In this document: positions 36,749 to 44,236 of the stretch, one piece after another | How the letters are laid out: each line of letters opens with the position of its first letter | Numbering within the stretch: the first letter of the stretch is position 1 | NCBI GenBank assembly: GCA_964501315.1 | Contig: CAZCSO010000003.1 | Span: 1-64,000 of the forward strand | Source: UBA5603 sp964501315 | GTDB taxonomy: Bacteria; Bacillota_I; Bacilli_A; Izemoplasmatales; Hujiaoplasmataceae | DNA length: 64,000 bases | Direction: 5' to 3' | Position numbers and translations under genes: made by a program | Notes under the pieces: generated by a model | What the model was told of the DNA's origin: nothing | Database searches by the model: none | Seen by the model: the letters and a program-made list of their open reading frames with translations, nothing else

Positions 36749-37417
36749 ATGAATAAACCGAAATTTCGTTACGGATGGCTTGTTAAGTGGATTTTAGCTG
36801 CAATATTACTCGCTGGTGGTATCTTGATGAAATTGTATCAAGAAGAAGTCGTTTATGCGACTACAGGATTTGCAATCGTTATTTTTTCATTATTACGGGT
36901 TGTTCCGTTAATGAAAACACTGAAAAAAGAGGTATTAAGAACCATTAATTTGATTGAAATCATATTTGACACGATTATGGGCGGTGTGATGATCTATGTT
37001 GTCTTCTCAGGCAATTCGACCGACCCATTCTGGATTAGCATTTATGGGTATCTCTTAGCTGTCTTTTTCTATGCTAGAGGGATTATCTATATGTTATCAT
37101 TGTATTATTTCCAAGAAAAATCCGAACCGCTCAAATTTTGGTTTCATGTCATCTGTTTGACCTTAGGACCTGTTATTTTCGTATTAACGATCATGAAGGT
37201 CGATATCATTTCGACCTTGGGTTGGATTGTTCTATTTATCTCCGTAGGTGGTGGAGCGTACTTGGGATACGATGGTTATGGAGGATACAAGTTATACCGT
37301 GAATCATCAAAAGCTTTGAATGAGTCCAAACAACCTTCAAAATCGCCAACTGTCGAGAAAGAATTACCTAAACCCATCCAAGAAGAACCCGAAGAAAAAC
37401 AACCTTACGCAAGTTAA
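36749..37417 (+). CDS. Multi-spanning membrane protein, unknown
   Basis: I do not recognise this 222-residue protein. About six membrane helices (residues 8-28, 30-52, 68-88, 93-118, 125-146 and 152-176) are followed by a hydrophilic C-terminal tail rich in Lys, Pro and Glu. It starts with AAAGGAGG before the ATG and TATAAT at 36718-36723. A relationship to the HdeD-like small membrane proteins is possible but not demonstrated. Confidence 0.6.
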   Translation: MNKPKFRYGWLVKWILAAILLAGGILMKLYQEEVVYATTGFAIVIFSLLRVVPLMKTLKKEVLRTINLIEIIFDTIMGGVMIYVVFSGNSTDPFWISIYGYLLAVFFYARGIIYMLSLYYFQEKSEPLKFWFHVICLTLGPVIFVLTIMKVDIISTLGWIVLFISVGGGAYLGYDGYGGYKLYRESSKALNESKQPSKSPTVEKELPKPIQEEPEEKQPYAS

Positions 37418-37423
37418 TTTTCA

Positions 37424-37469
37424 TTGACAGTCAGCGGAAAATAATGTAATATTATATCGCTGACTGTCA
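37424..37469 (+). promoter_or_regulatory. tRNA-Ser promoter with a 12-bp inverted repeat
   Basis: TTGACA (37424-37429), 17 bases, TAATAT (37447-37452). A perfect 12-bp inverted repeat flanks the -10: TGACAGTCAGCG at 37425-37436 overlaps the -35 box and CGCTGACTGTCA at 37458-37469 covers the expected start point. Each arm contains its own palindrome, TGACWGTCA. Confidence 0.7.
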
Positions 37470-37474
37470 TTTAT

Positions 37475-37565
37475 GGAGTAATACTCAAGTGGTCGAAGAG
37501 GCGCCCCTGCTAAGGGCGTAGGTCGGGTGACCGGCGCGAGAGTTCAAATCTCTCTTACTCCGCCA
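37475..37565 (+). tRNA. tRNA-Ser (anticodon GCU)
   Basis: A class II tRNA with long variable arm. The 7-bp acceptor stem GGAGTAA pairs with TTACTCC; the anticodon loop reads CTGCTAA (anticodon GCT); the T loop is GTTCAAATC; discriminator G and encoded CCA. It reads AGC/AGU serine codons. Confidence 0.95.
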
Positions 37566-37576
37566 GCGAAAAAATG

Positions 37577-37600
37577 AAGGCGATTTTATTCGCCTTTTCA
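37577..37600 (+). terminator. Hairpin after tRNA-Ser(GCU)
   Basis: AAGGCGA pairs with TCGCCTT around a TTTAT-type loop, followed by a short T tract. It may end or process the first tRNA transcript. Confidence 0.55.
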
Positions 37601-37637
37601 TAACTTGATCCTAAAAGATAGTACTTTTAGGTTCCAC

Positions 37638-37728
37638 GGAGGAGTACCCAAGTGGCTGAAGGGGCTGGCTTGGAAAGCTAGTAGATCGTTAATCCGGTGC
37701 GGGGGTTCGAATCCCCCTTCCTCCGCCA
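37638..37728 (+). tRNA. tRNA-Ser (anticodon GGA)
   Basis: A second class II tRNA: acceptor GGAGGAG with TTCCTCC (one G-U pair), anticodon loop CTTGGAAAG (anticodon GGA), long variable arm, T loop GTTCGAATC, discriminator G and encoded CCA. It reads UCC/UCU codons. Confidence 0.95.
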
Positions 37729-37734
37729 TCTACC

Positions 37735-37770
37735 TAGAATAGGTCTGATATACTTATCAGGCCTTTTTTT
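37735..37770 (+). terminator. Terminator after tRNA-Ser(GGA)
   Basis: AGGTCTGAT pairs with ATCAGGCCT (one wobble pair) around a 6-base loop, followed by seven T. A closely related sequence recurs at 39504-39537 after hipT. Confidence 0.8.
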
Positions 37771-37816
37771 ATGCTTTAAATCAGAGAAGATAGTCATAAT
37801 TACAACTGATGGGGTA

Positions 37817-37904
37817 TAAAAATAGAGCTAAAACAGTATATTACACCCTAAAGGGGCTATTTTTAGTGTTTTATATTGACATTAATCCCGAAGGGGTATA
37901 ATAT
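37817..37904 (+). promoter_or_regulatory. hipBST promoter and candidate HipB operators
   Basis: TTGACA (37876-37881) and TAATAT (37899-37904, 17-base spacer) form the promoter. Candidate dyads: CCC-GAA-GGG at 37887-37895 in the spacer, CCC-TAAA-GGG at 37846-37855 just upstream, and a wider 9-bp inverted repeat TAAAAATAG (37817-37825) with CTATTTTTA (37857-37865). Autorepression by HipB is expected from the family. Confidence 0.5.
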
Positions 37905-37936
37905 ATAGTTATTAATACTGGTAAGGGAGATTCTAT

Positions 37937-38140
37937 ATGAACAAAATAGCTAACTATATAAAGAAACAACGCAAAGCAGCTGGGTTAACGCAAGAACAGT
38001 TTGCCATTCGCTCGGGTCTTGGTCTTCGGTTTATACGGGAACTGGAACAGGGAAAGGAAACTGTGCGATTGGACAAAGTTAATGTTGCGCTTTCCATGTT
38101 TGATATGGAAGCCGTTCCTGGCAAGAAGGAGAAATCATAA
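37937..38140 (+). CDS. hipB: HipB-type antitoxin, XRE-family DNA-binding protein
   Basis: A 67-residue Xre/Cro helix-turn-helix protein (IKKQRKAAGLTQEQFAIRSGLGLRFIRELEQGKETVRLDKV), the size of HipB antitoxins. In HipBST systems HipB binds the promoter and forms a complex with the other two proteins. AAGGGAG precedes the ATG. Its stop overlaps the start of hipS by one base (TAATG). Assignment rests on the HTH and on its two neighbours. Confidence 0.88.
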   Translation: MNKIANYIKKQRKAAGLTQEQFAIRSGLGLRFIRELEQGKETVRLDKVNVALSMFDMEAVPGKKEKS

Positions 38141-38469
38141 TGGATGCTTTCAGAAAAGCGTATATTTATATTCGCGACTGCTTTGCAGGCATTCTTGAAG
38201 AAACCGATGAAGGATATTCATATTCGTACGATCAGGACTATATCAAAAGTGAAACCGCGGTGCCGGTATCCTTGACTTTACCGCTTAAAAACGAAACTTT
38301 TAGGTCTAGGACACTGTTTTCTTTTTTTGATGGATTAATTCCTGAAGGATGGCTTTTGAATGTTGTCACTCGAAACTGGAAGATTCCTGAAAATGATCGC
38401 TTTGCCATATTACTTGTCGCATGCAAGGACCCAATAGGCAATGTTAGTATTAAGGAGGAGCGTGTATGA
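38140..38469 (+). CDS. hipS: HipS-type protein, stand-alone N-terminal subdomain of HipA
   Basis: 109 residues matching only the N-terminal subdomain 1 of HipA: RKAYIYIRDCFAGILEETDEGYSYSYD, then AVPVSLTLPLKNETF and FFDGLIPEGWLLNVV. In the E. coli O127 HipBST system this small protein, not HipB, is the antitoxin that neutralises the kinase. The gene is not a truncated hipA: it has its own stop, is coupled by ATGA to a complete kinase gene, and the kinase has its own N terminus. GGAGAAATCAT precedes the ATG. Confidence 0.85.
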   Translation: MDAFRKAYIYIRDCFAGILEETDEGYSYSYDQDYIKSETAVPVSLTLPLKNETFRSRTLFSFFDGLIPEGWLLNVVTRNWKIPENDRFAILLVACKDPIGNVSIKEERV

Positions 38470-39416
38470 AATGCTTATGTTGTGGAAAAACCTTACGAAC
38501 GGAAAACGAATCCGGTTGGCATAAAAACTGCATCCGTAATTTTTTTGGAACCACAAAGATTCCCCAAATAGATTTAAATGACAAGGCATTAGAGACGCTT
38601 GTCACAAAGAGCACCAGCCACGGATGCACAGTCCCTGGCGTTCAAAAGAAGTTGTCATTACACTTGTTGACTGAAGGTGACACGCCAAGGCTAACTCTCG
38701 TAAATTACCCTACTGGATTTATTCTGAAACCTCAGGTGGAGCAATTTGAGTCGTTACCGGAGTCTGAACATCTTGTAATGTGCATGGCGAATGCTGTCGG
38801 TATTGCCACAGTTCCTCATGCCCTGATCAAAAATGAAAACACTTACGCATATATCACAAAAAGGATTGACCGTGTCATTTATAAAGACCATGTAGAAAAA
38901 CTTGCTATGGAGGATTTCTGTCAATTGGATAATCGATTGACCCGAGATAAATATCACGGATCATACGAACAGTGTGGAAAAATCATTAAACGGTTTTCCG
39001 AAAGAAGCAAACTTGATTTGTCTGAATTGTTTATTCGCATTATTTTTTTCTATGTCACTGGTAATTCAGATATGCATTTGAAGAATTTTTCACTGATTGA
39101 AACGGAAGTAGGAAGCATGCAATATGTGCTTTCTGCGGCTTATGATCTTCTGCCTGTAAAAGTAATAATGCCAGAAGATGAAGAAGATTTTGCTCTAGCG
39201 TTAAACGGCAAAAAAACGAATATTCGAAAGAAAGACTTCTATTTGCTTGCTGAGAATTTAGGCATTACCAAAGATATAACTCAAAAAATTATTAATCGGC
39301 TGGTTGCTCAAAAAGATTTGCTTCAGTCTATGTGTATGGAATCCTATCTGCCAGATCATTTGAAAACATCATTTTATGATTTGATTGAAAAGCGCTTTTC
39401 TGTATTGATGAGCTAA
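38466..39416 (+). CDS. hipT: HipT-type serine/threonine kinase toxin
   Basis: A 316-residue HipA-family kinase lacking subdomain 1. The N terminus has a Cys/His cluster (CLCC then GWHKNC) common in short HipA proteins. The glycine-rich loop is STSHGCTVPGVQKK (residues 49-62), the ATP-binding Lys is K88 (FILKPQ), the catalytic loop is TGNSDMHLKN (D202, N207) and the metal-binding Asp is D227 (YDLLP). All essential kinase residues are present, so it should be active. Characterised HipT phosphorylates tryptophanyl-tRNA synthetase and HipA phosphorylates GltX; the target here is unknown. Ser49/Ser51 are candidates for autophosphorylation. Confidence 0.88.
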   Translation: MKCLCCGKTLRTENESGWHKNCIRNFFGTTKIPQIDLNDKALETLVTKSTSHGCTVPGVQKKLSLHLLTEGDTPRLTLVNYPTGFILKPQVEQFESLPESEHLVMCMANAVGIATVPHALIKNENTYAYITKRIDRVIYKDHVEKLAMEDFCQLDNRLTRDKYHGSYEQCGKIIKRFSERSKLDLSELFIRIIFFYVTGNSDMHLKNFSLIETEVGSMQYVLSAAYDLLPVKVIMPEDEEDFALALNGKKTNIRKKDFYLLAENLGITKDITQKIINRLVAQKDLLQSMCMESYLPDHLKTSFYDLIEKRFSVLMS

Positions 39417-39783
39417 ATTGATATCCATTATATTATGTCAACCATGACAATTATAACTGACGTAAATGATTGTGTTAAAAAAGGGTTTCTCAAAGCGTCT
39501 GAATAGAATAGGCCTGATTTCTAAATCAGGCTTTTTTGTATAGAGGGCAATATACTACAAAGAGTTAATTAAGCAACTAAGGTCATAACATGTCATAGTG
39601 TTGTGGTCTTTTATATTTATGAGTATAAACCACAAATAGATTAAACCCACTAATTTAGAAACACTGGATTCATAATCATTATTATGATAAAATCAATAAG
39701 AATACATAATACTTAAGGTTTTAAAACTGAGCGATTTATGGTGCAGTTTTAAATAATTAATCCTAAATGGAAAGGGCAGTTAT
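39417..39783. other. AT-rich intergenic region between hipT and the DUF1295 gene
   Basis: Apart from the terminator it holds only one further element I can support: a 10-bp inverted repeat TTTAAAACTG (39720-39729) with CAGTTTTAAA (39744-39753), 30 bases before the next gene. No open frame with a ribosome binding site is seen. Confidence 0.5.
39504..39537 (+). terminator. Terminator after hipT, resembling the tRNA-Ser terminator
   Basis: AGGCCTGAT, a 6-base loop and ATCAGGCTTTTTT. The first 15 bases (TAGAATAGGCCTGAT) match the tRNA-Ser terminator at 37735-37749 in 14 of 15 positions. Confidence 0.75.
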
Positions 39784-40734
39784 ATGAAAAAGAACATAGG
39801 AACCATAATTACTGTACTAGTAACACTCTCATTATCGGTTTTAGGATTTGTTTTAGGAGGTTTTTATCTTAGCGAACTTCAGTTAGACACATTGATGATA
39901 CTTATTATTGTTAGTATCGGTAGCGTGGCATATTGCTTTATAGCTGGCGAAATTACCAGAAACAATTCTCAAATGGATAAGCTATGGTCAATTTTGCCAA
40001 TCGTTTATGCGTGGATTATTGTATTTAAAAGCGAAATGAATCTACGTCTAATTGTTATGGCCGTTCTCGTAACCCTATGGGGTGTCAGATTAACATTAAA
40101 CTTTGCAAAAAAAGGTGCTTATTCCATTAAGTTTTGGTCGGGTGAAGAAGACTATAGATGGATTGTTTTAAGAGAAGATCCGAAATTAAATAAGCGATGG
40201 AAATGGGCTTTATTTGATCTGTTTTTTATCTCCATCTATCAAAATGCATTAGTACTTGCGATTTGTTTACCCTTACTAGCAACAATGGAATCAACCGTAC
40301 TATTTAATGTATTGGATGGTTTGTTTGCCGCACTATTATTAGGATTCATCATTTTAGAGACCATTGCCGATAAACAACAAATGACATTCCAAACAAAAAA
40401 ATACGAACTACTAAATCAAGGAATGAAATTAGAGGATTTACCAGCACCTTATAATAAGGGATTTAACACACGTGGATTGTGGGGACATTCAAGACACCCC
40501 AATTATTTCTCCGAACAATCAATTTGGGTTGTTTTATACCTCTTTTGTATCAGTGCGGGTGTCACGACTTATGTCTTATTTAACTGGACATTAATAGGTT
40601 CTATGTTTTTAATTCTATTATTTATTGGTAGTTCACTATTTTCGGAAGGTATCTCAATTAAGAAGTATCCAGCCTATCAAGACTATATTAAAAACGTTTC
40701 TAAATATGTACCCTTTAGAAAGTATAGAAATTAA
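39784..40734 (+). CDS. DUF1295 membrane protein, steroid 5-alpha-reductase-like
   Basis: 316 residues with about eight membrane helices. The C-terminal block GLWGHSRHPNYFSEQSIWVVLYLF near residue 230-255 followed by EGISIKKYPAYQDYIKNVSKYVP is diagnostic of DUF1295, which belongs to the ICMT/steroid-5-alpha-reductase superfamily. Bacterial members are presumed to reduce or methylate a lipid, but no activity is established for this type. AAAGGGCAG precedes the ATG. Possible regulation by the inverted repeat upstream. Confidence 0.85.
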   Translation: MKKNIGTIITVLVTLSLSVLGFVLGGFYLSELQLDTLMILIIVSIGSVAYCFIAGEITRNNSQMDKLWSILPIVYAWIIVFKSEMNLRLIVMAVLVTLWGVRLTLNFAKKGAYSIKFWSGEEDYRWIVLREDPKLNKRWKWALFDLFFISIYQNALVLAICLPLLATMESTVLFNVLDGLFAALLLGFIILETIADKQQMTFQTKKYELLNQGMKLEDLPAPYNKGFNTRGLWGHSRHPNYFSEQSIWVVLYLFCISAGVTTYVLFNWTLIGSMFLILLFIGSSLFSEGISIKKYPAYQDYIKNVSKYVPFRKYRN

Positions 40735-40790
40735 CCGTAACAATAAATTCATTGAAAGGATTGTATTATTAAGATTAATACATTTAAAAT

Positions 40791-41297
40791 ATGGATAGAT
40801 ATCAGAATTTTGAGTTGCGATTGCCGAGTGAGGAGGAATTTAATCAATGGTTTGAAATATCATTGTTTCAACAGGCCGAGGACAGAGCATTTGTCAATAA
40901 CTCACGAATGGAAGAAGAATTATTGAATCTACGGCCGCTAATAGCACATATTTTGCCCAAAGGGAAGGATACTCCGAATCACTATTTTCGCGTTTTATCA
41001 GTAGACGGAATCGATAACGTCGGGTTTATTTGGTTGGGAGTTATGCCAGGTCTTGATTCAAATGAGATTATGTTAATGGACATAATTATTAAAAAAGAAT
41101 ACAGACGACAGGGACTTGGAAAACTAATGCTTTTGGAAATGCACAAAGTAGTGAAATTGGAGGGATATCAAAGAGTTCTGCTCTATGTTCTTTATAAAAA
41201 CCCTGCCCAATTTCTTTATTCGCGTTTGGGATATCGGTCAATTAAGGAAAATGAAAAGAGTTCTTTAATGGCGATTGTATTATTGGATAACAATTAG
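40791..41297 (+). CDS. GNAT-family N-acetyltransferase
   Basis: 168 residues. The acetyl-CoA-binding loop is IIKKEYRRQGLGKLMLLEM near residue 97-115 and the fold ends with NPAQFLYSRLGYRSIKE. Substrate unknown. The ATG at 40791 has a weak ribosome binding site, so the start is less certain than the identity. Accessory gene, transcribed with the same orientation as its neighbours. Confidence 0.8.
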   Translation: MDRYQNFELRLPSEEEFNQWFEISLFQQAEDRAFVNNSRMEEELLNLRPLIAHILPKGKDTPNHYFRVLSVDGIDNVGFIWLGVMPGLDSNEIMLMDIIIKKEYRRQGLGKLMLLEMHKVVKLEGYQRVLLYVLYKNPAQFLYSRLGYRSIKENEKSSLMAIVLLDNN

Positions 41298-41329
41298 ATT
41301 TCTTATAATGATGAGAAAGAAGTGAAACA

Positions 41330-42565
41330 TTGGAAAAAGTAAGAATAGGCGTCCTAGGTATTGGCCGAGGGTATTCGATGATACATTATACGAAGTTAGC
41401 GGAACATGCTCAATTAGTTGCTATATGCGACTTTTACGAAAAGGGGTTAATGGAGTTAAAACAAAACTTAAACGATTCCAATATCAGCTATTATCAATCT
41501 TTCGATGATTTTTTAAATCATCCGATGGATGCGGTTGTCTTAGCCAATTATGCCACCGAGCATGCTCCTTTTGCGATTAAGGCAATGAAGAAAGGGCTTC
41601 ATGTCTTTTCTGAAGTTCTTCCTGTACAAACACTTAAGGAGGCTGTAGAACTCATTGAAGCGGTTGAAGAAACCAACCGCATCTATGCCTATGGTGAAAA
41701 CTATTGCTATATGCCTGCACCAAGAGAGATGAAGCGTCTTTATGAAGAGGGGCAATTAGGTCATTTTGAATATGGTGAAGCGGAGTACATTCATAATTGT
41801 GAACCCATTTGGGCTGACATTACGTATGGCGATAAAAATCATTGGCGAAACCGGATGTATGCAACGTTTTATTGTACACATTCAATAGGTCCGCTTATTC
41901 ATATTACCAAACTTCGTCCCGTGTCAGTGGTTGGCTTTGAAATTCCTTACTCCAGTCGAGCTGCGCGAATGGGAAAATTAGGTGCGACTGCCGGCATTGA
42001 GATGATTACACTTGATAATGGTGCAATTATCAAAAGTATTCATGGGGATTTGGCCAAAAATTCCATCTGGTTTTCAATCTATGGCTCAAAAGGACGAATG
42101 GAAAGCGCGCGAGAAGATTGTTTATCAAACGATGTTGAACGAATCTATCTTAATTTAGATCCTGAAGAAGGGAAATTTGATAATACTGTATCCACATACG
42201 AACCAAAGGAATCTCATCATGAGATTGCAAAGGATTTTGGTCATGGTGGTAGCGATTTTTACACAATGTATCATTTTATTGAAAAAGTATTAGGGCACGA
42301 TGCGGACATCATCGACGTGTACGAAGCAGTGGATATGTTTTTACCGGGTCTTTATGCTTATCGATCGATTCTTAACAACAATCAACCTCAAACAATTCCC
42401 AATCTTAGACTTAAAGAAGAACGCGAAAAGGTTAGAAATGATAGTGCGTGTACTGATCCAAAGGTGGCAAAGGAGTATTTACTTCCATGTTATTCTAAGG
42501 GTAATCCAGAGATTCCCGATAGCGTTTATCAATCGCTAAAAGATAAGTACTTAGCAAAAAAATGA
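41330..42565 (+). CDS. Gfo/Idh/MocA-family oxidoreductase
   Basis: 411 residues: an N-terminal NAD(P)-binding Rossmann domain (RIGVLGIGRGYSMIHYTKL, ATEHAPFAIKAMKKGLHVFSE) and a C-terminal substrate domain. The usual EKP motif is replaced by SEVLP, so the common catalytic Lys is absent; the enzyme may act on a sugar with a different mechanism, as some subfamilies do, or not be a dehydrogenase. The start is TTG at 41330 with GAAAGAAGTG upstream. No transporter or sugar gene accompanies it. Confidence 0.85.
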   Translation: MEKVRIGVLGIGRGYSMIHYTKLAEHAQLVAICDFYEKGLMELKQNLNDSNISYYQSFDDFLNHPMDAVVLANYATEHAPFAIKAMKKGLHVFSEVLPVQTLKEAVELIEAVEETNRIYAYGENYCYMPAPREMKRLYEEGQLGHFEYGEAEYIHNCEPIWADITYGDKNHWRNRMYATFYCTHSIGPLIHITKLRPVSVVGFEIPYSSRAARMGKLGATAGIEMITLDNGAIIKSIHGDLAKNSIWFSIYGSKGRMESAREDCLSNDVERIYLNLDPEEGKFDNTVSTYEPKESHHEIAKDFGHGGSDFYTMYHFIEKVLGHDADIIDVYEAVDMFLPGLYAYRSILNNNQPQTIPNLRLKEEREKVRNDSACTDPKVAKEYLLPCYSKGNPEIPDSVYQSLKDKYLAKK

Positions 42566-42635
42566 AGACGGTACTAATGGAATAGAACCTCATTCATTTT
42601 GAGAAATGTTATCTTCAGTAGTGGATTTTCAAACT

Positions 42636-42674
42636 AAAACCCCCTTTTGAGTTTCAATATCAAAAGGGGGTTTT
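42636..42674 (+). terminator. Strong terminator after the Gfo/Idh gene
   Basis: A perfect 15-bp stem, AAAACCCCCTTTTGA with TCAAAAGGGGGTTTT. The rest of 42566-42859 is AT-rich with no gene that I can support. Confidence 0.8.
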
Positions 42675-42859
42675 GAATGTTATGGCTGATAAGATATAGT
42701 CTAGTGAGAAATCGTTTTCTATTTGATTCATTTAAATGTAAAGTATGTTATCATAAGATAGAGATTTAATTTCAATTATTAGTATATGGGGATCTTCCTA
42801 AGGAAAGTTGATTTTTTCCATTACTTTATCTGAATTTCCCAAACTGAAGGAGTTTAGTC

Positions 42860-43534
42860 ATGCAACATAAAGAAAAAACAATCAACTTTTGGAATCAAAT
42901 GTTTAATGAGGCCAAACCAATGGAAATTCGTCGAGAAGACATTAAAATTGAAAATTCTCTGGACCGCTATTTGAAATTAATAGGTGATTCATGTAGGACG
43001 GTTTTGGACGTCGGCTGCGGATTGGGAACGTGTTTGATGAGCACTTTATGTTTGGGGGATAAAATCGAAAAAGGTGTCGGATTTGATTCGTCGGAAAATG
43101 CCATTTCTTTTGCTTTAGAAACTGCTAAACTTTCGAAATTCGATGCGTTGACGTATGTGGCGCAGGACGAATCCTTTATGAGAACTTTGGATAACGAGAG
43201 TTTCGACGGGTTGATTTGCTCCAACTTCTTAGATGTTATTCCCGAGGAATTATCAACGACGATTATACATGAAATGGATCGTGTTCTTAAACCAAACGGG
43301 CTTTTACTCTTAAAGCTTAACTTTTATTTAGATGAAGAATTAATTAAGCGACTTAACATGGAAAAAATTGAGGAAAACACGTACGCTATGAAGGGTGTTT
43401 TGAGAGCGCATAATTTAACGACCGAACAATGGATCAAACGATTCACTCATTTTAATCTTATTCAAGAAGACGCCTTTCAAAGAGCGCCCAATCTTCCAAA
43501 AGATCGGATTCTATTACTCAAGAAGCGATCCTGA
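42860..43534 (+). CDS. Class I SAM-dependent methyltransferase
   Basis: 224 residues with motif I VLDVGCGLGTCLMS near residue 48-61, an acidic motif II (GVGFDSSENAISFAL) and motif IV SFDGLICSNFLDVIPEE. Substrate unknown. GGAGTTTAGTC precedes the ATG. Stand-alone in the accessory region. Confidence 0.82.
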   Translation: MQHKEKTINFWNQMFNEAKPMEIRREDIKIENSLDRYLKLIGDSCRTVLDVGCGLGTCLMSTLCLGDKIEKGVGFDSSENAISFALETAKLSKFDALTYVAQDESFMRTLDNESFDGLICSNFLDVIPEELSTTIIHEMDRVLKPNGLLLLKLNFYLDEELIKRLNMEKIEENTYAMKGVLRAHNLTTEQWIKRFTHFNLIQEDAFQRAPNLPKDRILLLKKRS

Positions 43535-43564
43535 AAACAACGTTTTCTAAGGAGTGTGGATAGT

Positions 43565-44131
43565 ATGACAACCATTAACGATAAAATACACCTAATAACG
43601 GAACGCCTGATTATTGACGAACTAACGGGTAATAATCTTGAGTTTTTTTTGGGCATTGAACAGATAGAAGAGAATAAAAGATATGAAATGACGGGTGTTT
43701 CGGATTACATATCGATCGTTGACAAATTTAACAAATTCATGAATATTAGACAAAAATTACCTCAAGATGGTGGTATCCTATTCGTTGTGAAATCATGTTC
43801 TGAAATTCCAATGGGATACATAACGTTAATGTGCAATTGGGAGAAAACCAAAGAATGGGAATTGGGCTACTCGTTTTTGCCAACTCATTTACATAAAGGA
43901 TATGCGTACGAAAGTGTTTTAACCGTCATTCGGTTTGCATTCGAAGAATTGAAAATTCATAAGTTGATGGCGTTTGTTAATGCAGAAAACATACCCAGTA
44001 TTAAATTACTTGAACGGCTCAACATGACGAAAGAAGGCCACATGAGAGAAGCGCGATTGATTAATGGCAAATGGGCGGATGAATATGTGTTTGCGATGAT
44101 TGAATCGGATTTGACTCCCTCGTGTCGGTAG
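43565..44131 (+). CDS. GNAT-family acetyltransferase (RimJ/RimL-like)
   Basis: 188 residues from the preferred ATG. Pattern of the RimJ/RimL group: LITERLIIDELTGNNLEFFLGI at the N terminus, ELGYSFLPTHLHKGYAYESVLTVIRFAFEELKIHKLMAFV and NIPSIKLLERLNMTKEGHMREARLINGKWADEYVFAM. Proteins like this often acetylate small molecules or protein N termini; the substrate cannot be told. A GTG at 43556 is in frame, but AAGGAG is spaced for the ATG at 43565. Confidence 0.83.
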   Translation: MTTINDKIHLITERLIIDELTGNNLEFFLGIEQIEENKRYEMTGVSDYISIVDKFNKFMNIRQKLPQDGGILFVVKSCSEIPMGYITLMCNWEKTKEWELGYSFLPTHLHKGYAYESVLTVIRFAFEELKIHKLMAFVNAENIPSIKLLERLNMTKEGHMREARLINGKWADEYVFAMIESDLTPSCR

Positions 44132-44180
44132 AGAATAAAATACCGAAATTATAATGCTTTTTTGTCTGTATTTTATATTT

Positions 44181-44201
44181 GCTAATGAGATAATCATTAG
44201 C
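44181..44201. repeat. Short inverted repeat before the frameshifted gene
   Basis: GCTAATGA pairs with TCATTAGC around GATAA. No T run follows, so it is a candidate operator or weak hairpin rather than a terminator. Confidence 0.4.
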
Positions 44202-44236
44202 TTATTAATTATCATCAATCGAAAAGAGAGATAATA

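Noticed and set aside
38140..39416. hipS and hipT as a single hipA gene broken by a frameshift
   Set aside because: Each part has its own start and stop with ATGA coupling, the kinase has its own N-terminal Cys cluster, and the sizes match known HipS and HipT.
37799..39463. AATTACAACTGA and AATTATAACTGA near either end of the hipBST cassette as a second pair of terminal repeats
   Set aside because: Only about 12 bases, AT-rich, and their order relative to the terminator copies is reversed between the two ends, which does not fit a simple direct repeat.
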